Source: Gracilibacillus halotolerans | GTDB taxonomy: Bacteria; Bacillota; Bacilli; Bacillales; Amphibacillaceae | Direction: 5' to 3' | DNA length: 64,000 bases | Assembly: GCF_014206945.1 (NCBI RefSeq) | Contig: NZ_JACHON010000008.1 | Coordinates: 31,352 to 95,351, forward strand | Part shown: positions 38,609 through 46,872 of the stretch, piece after piece | Layout of the letters: each line of letters starts with the position of its first letter | Numbering within the stretch: position 1 is the stretch's first letter | The notes under the pieces: generated by a model | Database searches by the model: none | What the model was told of the DNA's origin: nothing | The model's input: the letters and a program-made list of their open reading frames with translations, nothing else | Translations under genes and position numbers: made by a program

Positions 38609-38637
38609 TTGAAAATGATTCTCAATAAGGTTATAAT
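38609..38637 (+). promoter_or_regulatory. SigA promoter covered by a Fur box
   Basis: TTGAAA (38609-38614), exactly 17 nt, TATAAT (38632-38637): near-consensus. The spacer start is a Fur-type operator, TGAAAATGATTCTCA (38610-38624), 13 of 15 matches to TGATAATNATTATCA. Iron-bound Fur should block it; iron limitation should open it. It faces right, into a region without coding sequence. Confidence 0.78.
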
Positions 38638-38643
38638 GAGAAT

Positions 38644-38766
38644 TGAGACATCACGTATTTACTTTCTCAGACAAAAATTAATATCTTTTGTTACCCCCAA
38701 ACAACAAAAGAGTCTTTATTCTCATTCCTTAAGAGGCCTTTATATCGATAAAGGTCTCTTTTTTAT
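38644..38766 (+). ncRNA. Predicted Fur-regulated small RNA, FsrA-like
   Basis: About 120 nt from the promoter at 38609 to a terminator. There is no ATG in the predicted transcript. CTTTTGTT (38685-38692) and AACAAAAG (38703-38710) form a perfect 8-bp hairpin whose 10-nt loop ACCCCCAAAC displays CCCCC. The 5' part (GAGAAT) can pair with ATTCTC further down. The 3' end is a 12-bp stem AGAGGCCTTTAT / ATAAAGGTCTCT (one G-U) followed by TTTTTT. B. subtilis FsrA is a Fur-controlled sRNA using C-rich loops to pair with ribosome binding sites, so the same role is inferred. The rest of the ABC-katA gap holds only control sites. Confidence 0.72.
38732..38766 (+). terminator. Terminator of the predicted small RNA
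   Basis: AGAGGCCTTTAT-ATCG-ATAAAGGTCTCT then TTTTTT. No gene upstream on this strand would need it, which supports a short transcript from the Fur-box promoter. Confidence 0.88.
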
Positions 38767-38840
38767 TTAAAATTATTATAAATAGATATTGATTTTTATA
38801 AAAATAGTATTATAATATAGTTATACGATAATTATTATAA
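38767..38840 (+). promoter_or_regulatory. katA promoter with two PerR boxes
   Basis: TTGATT (38789-38794), 16 nt, TATAAT (38811-38816). PerR-type boxes flank it: TTAAAATTATTATAA (38767-38781) with 14 of 15 and CGATAATTATTATAA (38826-38840) with 13 of 15 matches to TTATAATNATTATAA. Peroxide should derepress katA, as in B. subtilis. Confidence 0.72.
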
Positions 38841-38856
38841 ATAAGGAGTTGTTTTA

Positions 38857-40326
38857 ATGAGTAACGAGAAAAAATACTTAACGACCGCTTCAGGTATTCC
38901 AGTAGGGGACAACCAAAACTCTATTACAGCTGGACAACACGGTCCTACATTAATACAAGATATGCATTTAATTGAAAAGCTAGCACACTTCAACCGTGAA
39001 CGTGTTCCAGAACGTGTTGTACACGCAAAAGGTGCTGGAGCTCATGGTTACTTTAAAGTGACAAATGATGTATCTAACTATACAAAGGCAGATTTCCTTT
39101 CAGAAGTAGGTAAAGAAACACCAGTATTCTTACGTTTTTCAACAGTTGCTGGGGAGTTAGGTTCAGCTGACACAGTACGTGATCCTCGTGGTTTTGCTGT
39201 AAAATTCTATACAGAAGAAGGAAACTATGATCTAGTAGGGAACAATACACCGATCTTCTTTGTTCGCGATGCTATTAAATTCCCAGACTTTATTCATACT
39301 CAAAAAAGAAATCCTCAAACAAACTTAAAAGACCCTAATATGGTTTGGGATTTCTGGTCCTTGTCGCCTGAGTCATTACACCAAATTACGTACCTTCATA
39401 GTGATCGTGGTATTCCAGCTACGTTTCGCCATATGAATGGTTATGGAAGCCATACATTTAAATGGGTAAATAAAGCGGGAGAAGCTTTCTTTATTAAATA
39501 TCACTTCCATACAGATCAAGGTGTGAAAAATCTAGATGTTGATCTAGCTGCTAAGTTAGCTGGAGAAAACCCAGATTACCATACGGAAGATTTATTTAAT
39601 GCAATAGCTGAAGGAAACCATCCATCATGGACATTAAGCGTTCAAATTATGCCTGTTGCTGAAGCACCACACTATCGTTACGATCCATTTGATGTAACAA
39701 AAGTTTGGTCACATAAAGATTATCCATTAATTGAAGTAGGTAAATTAGTATTAAATAGAAACCCTGAAAACTACTTTGCTGAAGTAGAGCAAGCTGCATT
39801 CTCTCCAGCTAACTTCGTACCTGGTATTGAAGCATCACCAGATAAAATGCTTCAAGGACGTTTGTTTGCTTATGCAGATGCACATAGATATCGTGTTGGA
39901 ACGAACCATCAGTTACTTCCTATTAATCGTTCTAAGAATGAAGCTCAAAATTATCAGAGAGCAGGATATATGCGTTTTGATGAGAACGGTGGAAGTGCTC
40001 CAAACTATGAACCAAATAGTTTTGCAGATGCACCAAAAGAAACTCCAGAAAATAAAATAAGTCCATTTGAAGTCTCTGGTTTTGCTGATAGTGTAGCTCA
40101 TGATAGCGATGACCATTATTCTCAGCCAGGCGCGCTATTCCGCGATGTTTTAAACGATGAAGAGCGTGTGCGTCTCATGGAAAACTTCGCAAGCCATCTA
40201 AGTGGAGTTACACGCGAAGGCATTGTAGAGCGTCAATTAAAATTGTTTGAGAAAGTAGATCCTGAGTTAGCTGCAGGTGTTGAAAAACGTATCGGCTCTC
40301 AAACACCAATTTACCCTGAAAAATAA
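38857..40326 (+). CDS. katA: Monofunctional haem catalase
   Basis: 489-aa clade-3-size catalase. Distal His in [18 protein letters not shown] (His near 57), Asn near 130 in [11 protein letters not shown], and the proximal haem Tyr in [12 protein letters not shown] near 340. Length and N-terminus ([12 protein letters not shown]) match B. subtilis KatA. AAGGAG 8-9 nt before ATG. Regulated by PerR boxes. Cytoplasmic peroxide removal. Confidence 0.96.
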   Translation: MSNEKKYLTTASGIPVGDNQNSITAGQHGPTLIQDMHLIEKLAHFNRERVPERVVHAKGAGAHGYFKVTNDVSNYTKADFLSEVGKETPVFLRFSTVAGELGSADTVRDPRGFAVKFYTEEGNYDLVGNNTPIFFVRDAIKFPDFIHTQKRNPQTNLKDPNMVWDFWSLSPESLHQITYLHSDRGIPATFRHMNGYGSHTFKWVNKAGEAFFIKYHFHTDQGVKNLDVDLAAKLAGENPDYHTEDLFNAIAEGNHPSWTLSVQIMPVAEAPHYRYDPFDVTKVWSHKDYPLIEVGKLVLNRNPENYFAEVEQAAFSPANFVPGIEASPDKMLQGRLFAYADAHRYRVGTNHQLLPINRSKNEAQNYQRAGYMRFDENGGSAPNYEPNSFADAPKETPENKISPFEVSGFADSVAHDSDDHYSQPGALFRDVLNDEERVRLMENFASHLSGVTREGIVERQLKLFEKVDPELAAGVEKRIGSQTPIYPEK

Positions 40327-40339
40327 AAATACTAATTCG

Positions 40340-40382
40340 AGTGATAGCAACCAATATTCTTTGGTTTGCTATCACTTTTTTT
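40340..40382 (+). terminator. katA terminator
   Basis: AGTGATAGCAA pairs with TTGCTATCACT, extended by CCA/TGG, then TTTTTTT. Confidence 0.9.
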
Positions 40383-40435
40383 ATGTCCACTTTACTATTA
40401 AACTACTGTACAAATTTGTTTTTCTCTAAGAAAAA

Positions 40436-40460
40436 GTTTAAAAGTTAGCAAGCAGGGAAT
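40436..40460 (+). promoter_or_regulatory. Candidate SigB promoter of ectABC
   Basis: GTTTAA (40436-40441), 13 nt, GGGAAT (40455-40460): a full match to the SigB consensus GTTTAA-N12-14-GGGWAT. It lies about 235 nt before ectA; the 230-nt leader in between contains no gene. Ectoine operons of related bacilli are reported with SigA- and SigB-like promoters; I could not find a convincing SigA promoter here. Confidence 0.55.
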
Positions 40461-40697
40461 TAAAAGTTCAGAAATAATCAATAATTTTGGCAAATATTCA
40501 CTATACAAGAGGATATGGGATTATAAACAAGGATTTATAAACCTCCAACCGCATGATGGCCCTTACCAAAAAAAATCATGTTTAATCCTGCTTAATCCTG
40601 CTGTAAGCGATTTGAGAATGATTGGTTATTTCTTTATGATAATACATGTACGAAAAAACAATTTATATTTTGCACCATCGGAAAGGAGTAAATCGTT

Positions 40698-41204
40698 ATT
40701 AGCTCAAAAGTTGAATCTGCTATTAATGTTGTCTTTACTCATCCATCTAAAGAAGATGGAGCTGCAATGTGGTCCTTGGCTGAAAAGTCCACATTAGATA
40801 CGAACTCCCCTTATAAGTACATTTTAATGAGTGAGTATTTTAGAGACACATGTGTTGTTGCCAAACAGCACAATCAAGTGGTTGGATTTATTACCGCTTT
40901 TATTTCTCCGAAAAAACCTGATACGCTCTTTATTTGGCAAGTTGGCGTGGATAGCTCTCAGCAAGGAAAAGGAATCGCTACTAAGATGCTTCATTACTTA
41001 TTAGAGCAAAGTTCCTTGCAGAAAATACAATATGTAGAAGCTACCATTACTCCTTCAAATAAAGCATCTCAATCACTTTTCCAAAAGCTTGCACGTGATT
41101 ATAGGACAGATATTACTTCTGGCGAGTTTTTTACAGAAGATATATTCCCAGGTGATGGACACGAAGAGGAATTACGTTTCGTGGTAGGACCTTTGCACAC
41201 GTGA
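40698..41204 (+). CDS. ectA: Diaminobutyrate acetyltransferase EctA, apparent ATT start
   Basis: First ectoine-specific step: acetylates L-2,4-diaminobutyrate. GNAT fold with FTHPSKEDG at the N-terminus, SPYKYILMSEYF, IWQVGVDSSQQGKGIATKML (acetyl-CoA loop Q-Q-G-K-G) and ATITPSNKASQSLF. From ATT 40698 it is 168 aa, the family length, beginning SSKVESA. AAAGGAG stands 9 nt before that ATT. Between the upstream in-frame TAA (40689) and ATG 40767 there is no ATG, GTG, TTG or CTG; starting at 40767 would delete 23 conserved-position residues. So ATT (or a mutated start) is inferred. Confidence 0.85.
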   Translation: MSSKVESAINVVFTHPSKEDGAAMWSLAEKSTLDTNSPYKYILMSEYFRDTCVVAKQHNQVVGFITAFISPKKPDTLFIWQVGVDSSQQGKGIATKMLHYLLEQSSLQKIQYVEATITPSNKASQSLFQKLARDYRTDITSGEFFTEDIFPGDGHEEELRFVVGPLHT

Positions 41205-41267
41205 TTTTTTCCGAAAATTCTGATTATAAATGTAAGTTATTAAACTCTTTTAGGAGGATATTAATAC

Positions 41268-42539
41268 ATGGATAAGAAATTAAATATTATTAAAGAGCAT
41301 GAGTCTGTTGTAAGAAGCTATGTACGAAACTTCCCTGCAGTATTCACGAAGGCAAAAGGTCACAAGCTGTGGGACGAAGCTGGAAAGGAATATATTGATT
41401 TCTTTTCAGGTGCTGGCGCACTAAACTACGGTCACAACGACGACCATATGAAGCAAAAGTTAGTAGACTATATTTTGGATGATGGCATCACACATTCTTT
41501 AGATATGGCTTCTACTGCAAAAGTAGATTTTATTAAAAAATTTCAAGATGTAATCTTAAAACCTCGTGGACTTGATTATAAAATTATGTTCCCTGGTCCA
41601 ACTGGTACAAACACAGTGGAGAGTGCCTTGAAGCTAGCACGTAAAGTAACAGGCCGTACAGATATTATTAGTTTTACAGGTGGATTCCATGGTATGACAA
41701 TTGGATCCTTATCTGTTACAGGTAACTCTATGAAACGAAAAGGCGCTGGTATCCCGTTACAAAATACGGTAACGATGGCATACGACAACTATGTAGACGA
41801 TCATGATTCGCTTACGTATTTGGAGCGATTCCTTGAAGATAGCGGAAGTGGTGTTGCTATTCCTGCAGCCATGATCGTTGAGACCGTACAAGGTGAAGGT
41901 GGTATTAATGCCGCTCGCTTTGAATGGTTGAAGAAGCTGGAAAACATTTGTCGTCGTTGGGGTATTCTCCTTATTATTGACGATGTTCAAGCAGGAATTG
42001 GCCGTACTGGTACATTCTTTAGCTTTGAAGCCGCTGGTATCAAACCAGATATTGTCTGCTTATCTAAATCATTAAGCGGTTATGGATTACCTTTATCCGT
42101 TACATTAATAAAACCGGAGCATGACATCTGGCAACCAGGTGAACATAATGGTACCTTCCGAGGGAACAACCATGCCTTTATTACAGCTACTGCTTCTTTA
42201 GATTTTTGGAAGGATGACTCTTTTGAAAAAGAAATTCTTGAGAAATCAGAGATCGTTCGAGAGTTCTTAACAAATATTGTTACTGAGTATCCAGAAATCA
42301 AAGGGGAAGTACGTGGTCGTGGCTTAATGATCGGTATTGCTTCTGAAGTAGAAGGTTTAGCTGAGAAAGTTGCGGCAGCGGCATTTGAAAAAGGTCTTAT
42401 CATGGAAACAGCTGGGCCAAATGATGAAGTATTTAAACTCTTCCCAGCACTAACAATTCCAAAAGATGACCTTAAAAAAGGTTTAGAAATTATTGAAGAA
42501 AGTGTCAAACAGTTAGTAAAAGATCCTGTAACTAATTAA
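41268..42539 (+). CDS. ectB: Diaminobutyrate--2-oxoglutarate transaminase
   Basis: 423 aa, class III PLP aminotransferase converting aspartate semialdehyde to diaminobutyrate with glutamate. PFVFxKA-type [45 protein letters not shown] and the PLP Lys in LSKSLSGYG near 266. AGGAGG in a TTTAGGAGGAT context 10 nt before ATG. Middle gene of ectABC, 63 nt after ectA. Confidence 0.95.
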   Translation: MDKKLNIIKEHESVVRSYVRNFPAVFTKAKGHKLWDEAGKEYIDFFSGAGALNYGHNDDHMKQKLVDYILDDGITHSLDMASTAKVDFIKKFQDVILKPRGLDYKIMFPGPTGTNTVESALKLARKVTGRTDIISFTGGFHGMTIGSLSVTGNSMKRKGAGIPLQNTVTMAYDNYVDDHDSLTYLERFLEDSGSGVAIPAAMIVETVQGEGGINAARFEWLKKLENICRRWGILLIIDDVQAGIGRTGTFFSFEAAGIKPDIVCLSKSLSGYGLPLSVTLIKPEHDIWQPGEHNGTFRGNNHAFITATASLDFWKDDSFEKEILEKSEIVREFLTNIVTEYPEIKGEVRGRGLMIGIASEVEGLAEKVAAAAFEKGLIMETAGPNDEVFKLFPALTIPKDDLKKGLEIIEESVKQLVKDPVTN

Positions 42540-42652
42540 TGCTATTGGATTTTTTCACATAATGTAATCCTAGTTAAACCTTGAGATTACAATTGGAAGG
42601 ATTTATTTCCTTCCCATACTTATAAAGAGAAAATTAGGAGGAACTAAAGTCT

Positions 42653-43039
42653 ATGAAAGTAGTAAAGCTAGGAGAAATTTTAGGGACAGAGCATGATGTA
42701 GATGGTGGCAACTGGGTAAGCAGACGCCTCATTACAAAGAAGGATGGAATGGGATATTCCGTTAATGATACGATTATTAAGGCTGGTACTGAAACTCATA
42801 TTTGGTATCAAAATCACCTTGAGTCCGTATATTGTATCGAAGGTGAAGGAGAAGTTGTGACACTTAGCGATAACAAAGTATGGCCTATTCAAAAAGATAC
42901 ATTATATGCACTAGATAAACATGACGAACACTTATTACGTGCTAAAACAGATATGCGTATGGTGTGTGTCTTTAATCCACCACTTTCAGGTAATGAAGTA
43001 CACGATGAGAATGGTGTATATCCAGTAGACGAAGATTAA
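42653..43039 (+). CDS. ectC: L-ectoine synthase
   Basis: Cyclises N-gamma-acetyl-diaminobutyrate to ectoine. 128-aa cupin: [17 protein letters not shown] at the N-terminus, [18 protein letters not shown] and [11 protein letters not shown] carry the iron-binding Glu, Tyr and His positions. TAGGAGGAAC 11 nt upstream. 113 nt separate it from ectB without obvious terminator. No ectD hydroxylase follows, so the product from this locus is ectoine rather than hydroxyectoine. Confidence 0.96.
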   Translation: MKVVKLGEILGTEHDVDGGNWVSRRLITKKDGMGYSVNDTIIKAGTETHIWYQNHLESVYCIEGEGEVVTLSDNKVWPIQKDTLYALDKHDEHLLRAKTDMRMVCVFNPPLSGNEVHDENGVYPVDED

Positions 43040-43111
43040 TTTATTTTAAATATTGAATAGATAATCTCTTTTCGTAGCTGATCATGAAAAATCCACATCC
43101 CCATTATCAAT

Positions 43112-43143
43112 ATGGCTAGCACTTTTAAAAAAGTGCTAGCCAT
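43112..43143 (+). terminator. ectABC terminator
   Basis: GGCTAGCACTTTT / AAAAGTGCTAGCC perfect stem about 75 nt after ectC; the T-tract downstream is weak (ATTGTGGTTTT). Confidence 0.75.
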
Positions 43144-43225
43144 TGTGGTTTTATGGATTGATTGGAAATATCCTCTTTAGTTCTATATACTGATACATAC
43201 AACCATAATTGAAGAGGTGCAAAAA

Positions 43226-43669
43226 ATGTCAGGGAAAAAGCTGGATGATTATATTACGGAAGGAATCTACGGACCTAAGGAAATCAAGCAGGACGAAAAG
43301 CGAAAGTATCTTGGAACCTATCGTGAGCGAGTTCTATTAGCGATATATAAATCTGAGGTACATCAGAAAAAGGGAATTTCAGAAATTAAAGCACTTAAAA
43401 ATAAGTATCCTGATGCCGTTATGCTACTCAATGACAGAATGAATATCAACACATTAAAACCATATCGACAGCTAGCCACAGACTCTAATTTTACGTATAG
43501 ATATATTCGTAATGAGACAGTAGATAGTGAATATGGGGTAATCATCGCCTTAGATCATGCTATCGAGATTGAAAACATTCATCTTCCAGAAGAAAACATT
43601 CCCAATAAAAATAGTGTAAAAGAGAAACAACCATGGTGGAAAAGATTATTTAGTTCCTCTAATGAATAG
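43226..43669 (+). CDS. yueI: YueI family protein (DUF1694)
   Basis: 147 aa cytoplasmic protein; the DUF1694 signature YITEGIYGPKEIKQDEKRKYLGT-like segment is near residue 10-33, followed by RERVLLAIYK and a proline/acid C-terminal tail ending PWWKRLFSS. ATG 43226 is 6 nt after AGAGGTG; the GTG nine nt earlier is inside the site. Function unknown. Single gene between two terminators. Confidence 0.82.
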   Translation: MSGKKLDDYITEGIYGPKEIKQDEKRKYLGTYRERVLLAIYKSEVHQKKGISEIKALKNKYPDAVMLLNDRMNINTLKPYRQLATDSNFTYRYIRNETVDSEYGVIIALDHAIEIENIHLPEENIPNKNSVKEKQPWWKRLFSSSNE

Positions 43670-43670
43670 T

Positions 43671-43703
43671 AAAAAAGATTCTCTTAATGAGAATCTTTTT
43701 TAC
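43671..43703. terminator. Bidirectional terminator between yueI and the aminotransferase
   Basis: AAAAAAGATTCTC / GAGAATCTTTTTT with a TTAAT loop, symmetric tracts, between converging genes. Confidence 0.9.
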
Positions 43704-43718
43704 ATGCGTAATAATTAT

Positions 43719-44909
43719 CTAGCCTATTGTTGTTTTATTCTGCTCCAATACTTTCACAAATCTACGCATACCCTCTTCAATGATTGCTGGTTCTGAATTG
43801 GTAAAGTTCATGCGTAATGTATTTTGCTTCACATTGTCCACATAGAAAGGAGCTCCCGGAACAAATGCTACCCCTTCTTTTACTGCATCAGCTAACAAAA
43901 TTTCCGTATTAATACCTTCAGGAAGCTTTACCCAAAAGAACATACCACCTTTTGGTTCCAGGTATTCCAAGCCATCCATATCTACTCGATCGAGTAAATC
44001 CTTCATTACTAGCATTCGCTCGTAGTACGTAGCACGTATCGTCTCAATATGTTCATCGATATCAAAATCATTTACTAAATGTACCAATGCATGCTGACTT
44101 ATTGAGTTCGTATGCAAGTCCGTTGCTTGCTTTGCTTGCGCCATAATTCTAATAATTTGGTGTGGTCCCGCTATCCAACCAATCCTCATCGCCGGTACGA
44201 CCGTTTTTGAGAATGTACTTGTATAAAGAACAAGTCCTTTTTTATCCAAGGATGCCATCGGAGGTGGTACATCGCCTGAACTAAACTTTAGTTCCCCATA
44301 AGGATCATCCTCAAATATAACAACATGGTATTTTTCTGCTAATTGTAATATTTGTTTTCTACGTTCCAATGACCATACTTTACCTGTTGGATTCGAAAAA
44401 GTAGGCACAACATAAATGCATTTAGGTTTCCATTTCGTAATTTTCTTCTCTAAATCCGATATAACCATTCCGTCCTCATCCGAATCTACTCCAACTACTT
44501 TTGTTCCGTACGATTCAAACACTTGTAAGGCAGCGAGATACGTTGGATTTTCCGCTAGAATAACGTCGCCTTGATCAAACATAACACGAGAGAATAAATC
44601 AATTGCTTGCTGACTTCCTGAAGTGATCAATATATCTTCGAATGACCGTTCTATTCCTTTATTACTCATTCTATTAGCCAACCATTGACGCAGTTCTGTA
44701 ACACCTTCTGTTTCTCCATATTGTAATGCTTTCCTGTTGGTTGTAACCGCCTTATGAAAAGCCTGTGAAACTGCTTCGGTTGGAAAAAGTTTTTCTTCTG
44801 GTAATCCACCAGCAAACGAAATAATATTTCCTTGATTAATCACCTTTAATATATCTCTAACTGCAGATGACTTTAAATATTTTACTTTTTCTGAGAATCC
44901 GTATTTCAT
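43719..44909 (-). CDS. PLP-dependent aminotransferase, 2-aminoadipate/aromatic type
   Basis: 396 aa fold-type I enzyme of the LysN/KAT II branch: ISFAGGLPEEKLFP at the N-terminus, TSGSQQAIDL near 95, FEDDPYGEL near 205, and the PLP Lys in YTSTFSKTVVPAMRIGW near 233. No N-terminal GntR domain, so it is not a MocR regulator. ATG 44909 follows GGAAGGG by 9 nt. Own terminator separates it from the ABC genes, yet it could share amino acid substrates with them; that is inference. Confidence 0.88.
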   Translation of the reverse strand: MKYGFSEKVKYLKSSAVRDILKVINQGNIISFAGGLPEEKLFPTEAVSQAFHKAVTTNRKALQYGETEGVTELRQWLANRMSNKGIERSFEDILITSGSQQAIDLFSRVMFDQGDVILAENPTYLAALQVFESYGTKVVGVDSDEDGMVISDLEKKITKWKPKCIYVVPTFSNPTGKVWSLERRKQILQLAEKYHVVIFEDDPYGELKFSSGDVPPPMASLDKKGLVLYTSTFSKTVVPAMRIGWIAGPHQIIRIMAQAKQATDLHTNSISQHALVHLVNDFDIDEHIETIRATYYERMLVMKDLLDRVDMDGLEYLEPKGGMFFWVKLPEGINTEILLADAVKEGVAFVPGAPFYVDNVKQNTLRMNFTNSEPAIIEEGMRRFVKVLEQNKTTIG

Positions 44910-44953
44910 GGTGACAATCCCTTCCTTCATCGCATTATATTCTTTCTTTTAAA

Positions 44954-44983
44954 GAAAACAGCTACTGTAAAAGTAACTGTTTT
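44954..44983 (-). terminator. Terminator after the ABC importer operon
   Basis: AAAACAG-x-TACT pairs with AGTA-x-CTGTTTT (one internal mismatch); followed on the minus strand by TTTTCTTT. Confidence 0.65.
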
Positions 44984-44993
44984 GCTCTTCCTT

Positions 44994-45788
44994 CTATCCA
45001 AGTACTGCACGATCACTTTCCATTTGCTTTCCTCGGATTCTTTGAAACTCATGAAGTAGTTTTTCAATCGTTAAAGCCTTTTTCTCTTCTCCAGAAACTT
45101 CTAAAATGATTTGTCCCTTATCCATCATAATTAATCGATTTCCAAGATCAAGCGCTTGTTGCATGTTATGAGTTACCATTAATGTCGTTAATCCAAATTG
45201 CTCTACTACTTCACCGGTTAACTTCGTAATCAATTCCGCTCGAGCCGGATCAAGTGCAGCGGTATGTTCATCGAGTAAAAGTATATTAGGCTCGGTAAAA
45301 GTAGCCATTAATAAAGATAAGGCTTGACGTTCCCCACCTGATAGCAGACCGACTTTTGCGTTCAAGCGATTTTCAAGACCGAGGTTTATTCGCTCTAGAT
45401 TCTCTCGAAACATTTGCTTTCTCTTTTTATTGACACCAATACGTAAGCCTCGTTTTTTGTTACGTGCATATGCCATTGCTAAATTCTCTTCAATTGTCAT
45501 CGTTGGTGCAGTTCCAGCCATAGGATCTTGAAAAACTCTTCCTATATATTGGGAGCGTTTATATTCAGGTAGCATCGTAACATCTTTTTCGTTAATTTTC
45601 ACATGACCGATATCTGGTTTTAATGAACCAGATATCATGTTCATTAACGTAGATTTCCCAGCACCGTTACTACCAATGACGGTAACAAAGTCTCCTTTTT
45701 TCATGTGGAGATTAATATGTTGAAGGGCTTTCTTTTCATCAAGCGTCCCTTCGTTAAACGTAATCGAAAGATTCTGTACATCAAGCAT
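44994..45788 (-). CDS. ABC importer ATPase (with PF04392-type binding protein)
   Basis: 264 aa: Walker A IGSNGAGKSTLMN near 40, signature LSGGERQALSL, Walker B ILLLDEHTAALDP with His after Glu, switch VTHNMQQAL. ATG 45788 is 6 nt after AGGAGGTG and overlaps the permease stop by 8 nt. Third gene of binding protein-permease-ATPase; in streptococci the like-named system TrpXYZ is linked to tryptophan, but the substrate here is not known. Confidence 0.88.
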   Translation of the reverse strand: MLDVQNLSITFNEGTLDEKKALQHINLHMKKGDFVTVIGSNGAGKSTLMNMISGSLKPDIGHVKINEKDVTMLPEYKRSQYIGRVFQDPMAGTAPTMTIEENLAMAYARNKKRGLRIGVNKKRKQMFRENLERINLGLENRLNAKVGLLSGGERQALSLLMATFTEPNILLLDEHTAALDPARAELITKLTGEVVEQFGLTTLMVTHNMQQALDLGNRLIMMDKGQIILEVSGEEKKALTIEKLLHEFQRIRGKQMESDRAVLG

Positions 45789-46770
45789 TATCTGCACCTC
45801 CTCCTTCTGCTAACATGGCTCGCTTCTTCCTTTTTCGGGAGGCTTCTTTCTGTCTTTCTATAATCTTTGGAGCTACAAGTGCAATGATTACTAGAGATGC
45901 AGTAATGAGCTTTGCATCACCTGTATCAAGAAACTTGACTCTTAAGGCAAGTGTTAAAACAATACGATAAAGGACCGCACCTGCAATAACAGCTAGAGTA
46001 GCACGTGCAATCGTTTTGGTTCCAAAAATAGCTTCTCCAATAATTACGGAAGCAAGACCTATAACAATCATCCCAATACCAACACTTACATCCGTAAAAC
46101 CATCATTTTGTGCTACGAATGCACCCGATAATGCAACAAGGCCATTTGATATCCCTAAACCAATAATTTTCATATTATCCGTATTTGCCGACAAGCTACG
46201 AATCATTTTTTCATTATCGCCTGTTGCTCGTAAAGCAAGACCCACTTCTGTTTTTAGGAAGTAATCGATCACGAATTTGACCACGATTGTCACTAAAATC
46301 ATGATAATAAGTACTGCCCATGTCCCTGGTAAACGATCTGCTCCAAGAGCCGTTAATATACTATTCAAAAATTCATCAATACCTAATTTTGCCCAAAATC
46401 CTTCTATCTGATTAAATACAGTCGACTCATTTAATAAGGCAATATTTGGTTTACCCATAATTCTTAGATTAATAGAATAAAGTGCAATCATCATTAATAT
46501 TCCTGATAATAAAGGGTTAATCTTTCCCTTCGTATTCAAGACTCCTGTAATAATCCCGGCTATAAAACCAGCTATTAATGCATAAAATGTTGCTAAAACA
46601 GGCGGAACTCCGTTCACAATAGAAATTGCTGCTACTGCTCCCCCAGTCACAAAGCTTCCATCTACCGTTAAATCCGGGAAATCTAAAATACGAAACGAAA
46701 GATATACACCTAAAGCCATCAGCGCATAAATAAAACCAGATTCAATTGCGCTGAAAATCGCGATTAACAT
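45781..46770 (-). CDS. ABC importer permease
   Basis: 329 aa with eight to nine helices of the BPD_transp_2 (LivH/RbsC-like) type: YALMALGVYLSFRILDFPDLTVDGS near the N-terminus and ENEKMIRSLSANTDNMK-like cytoplasmic coupling region near 190. Basic tail after 300 (SRKRKKRAM). AGAGGGAG upstream. Between binding protein and ATPase genes. Confidence 0.88.
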   Translation of the reverse strand: MLIAIFSAIESGFIYALMALGVYLSFRILDFPDLTVDGSFVTGGAVAAISIVNGVPPVLATFYALIAGFIAGIITGVLNTKGKINPLLSGILMMIALYSINLRIMGKPNIALLNESTVFNQIEGFWAKLGIDEFLNSILTALGADRLPGTWAVLIIMILVTIVVKFVIDYFLKTEVGLALRATGDNEKMIRSLSANTDNMKIIGLGISNGLVALSGAFVAQNDGFTDVSVGIGMIVIGLASVIIGEAIFGTKTIARATLAVIAGAVLYRIVLTLALRVKFLDTGDAKLITASLVIIALVAPKIIERQKEASRKRKKRAMLAEGGGADNA

Positions 46771-46810
46771 AGTACTCTCCCTCTCTTTTGCGCTGTCGAC
46801 TCATTGTTGA

Positions 46811-46857
46811 GAAAACCCCGACATTTTTTCTCTGGAACTCGTAAATGTCGAGGTTTG
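46811..46857 (-). terminator. Intercistronic hairpin between binding-protein and permease genes
   Basis: AAACCTCGACATTT pairs with AAATGTCGGGGTTT (one G-U) on the minus strand, then TTTTC. It may be a partial terminator or a 3' stabiliser giving more binding protein than membrane components. Confidence 0.65.
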
Positions 46858-46872
46858 CTATCATCTTCCCTA

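Noticed and set aside
38582..38770. 62-codon plus-strand reading frame over the Fur-box region
   Set aside because: Its ATG lies upstream of the predicted transcription start, it has no binding site, and it runs through the promoter and terminator.
40612..40797. 61-codon reading frame overlapping the ectA start
   Set aside because: Out of frame with EctA, no binding site at its ATG, and it would overlap the conserved EctA N-terminus.
43719..44909. MocR-type regulator
   Set aside because: The aminotransferase has no N-terminal GntR helix-turn-helix; it begins directly with the aminotransferase fold.
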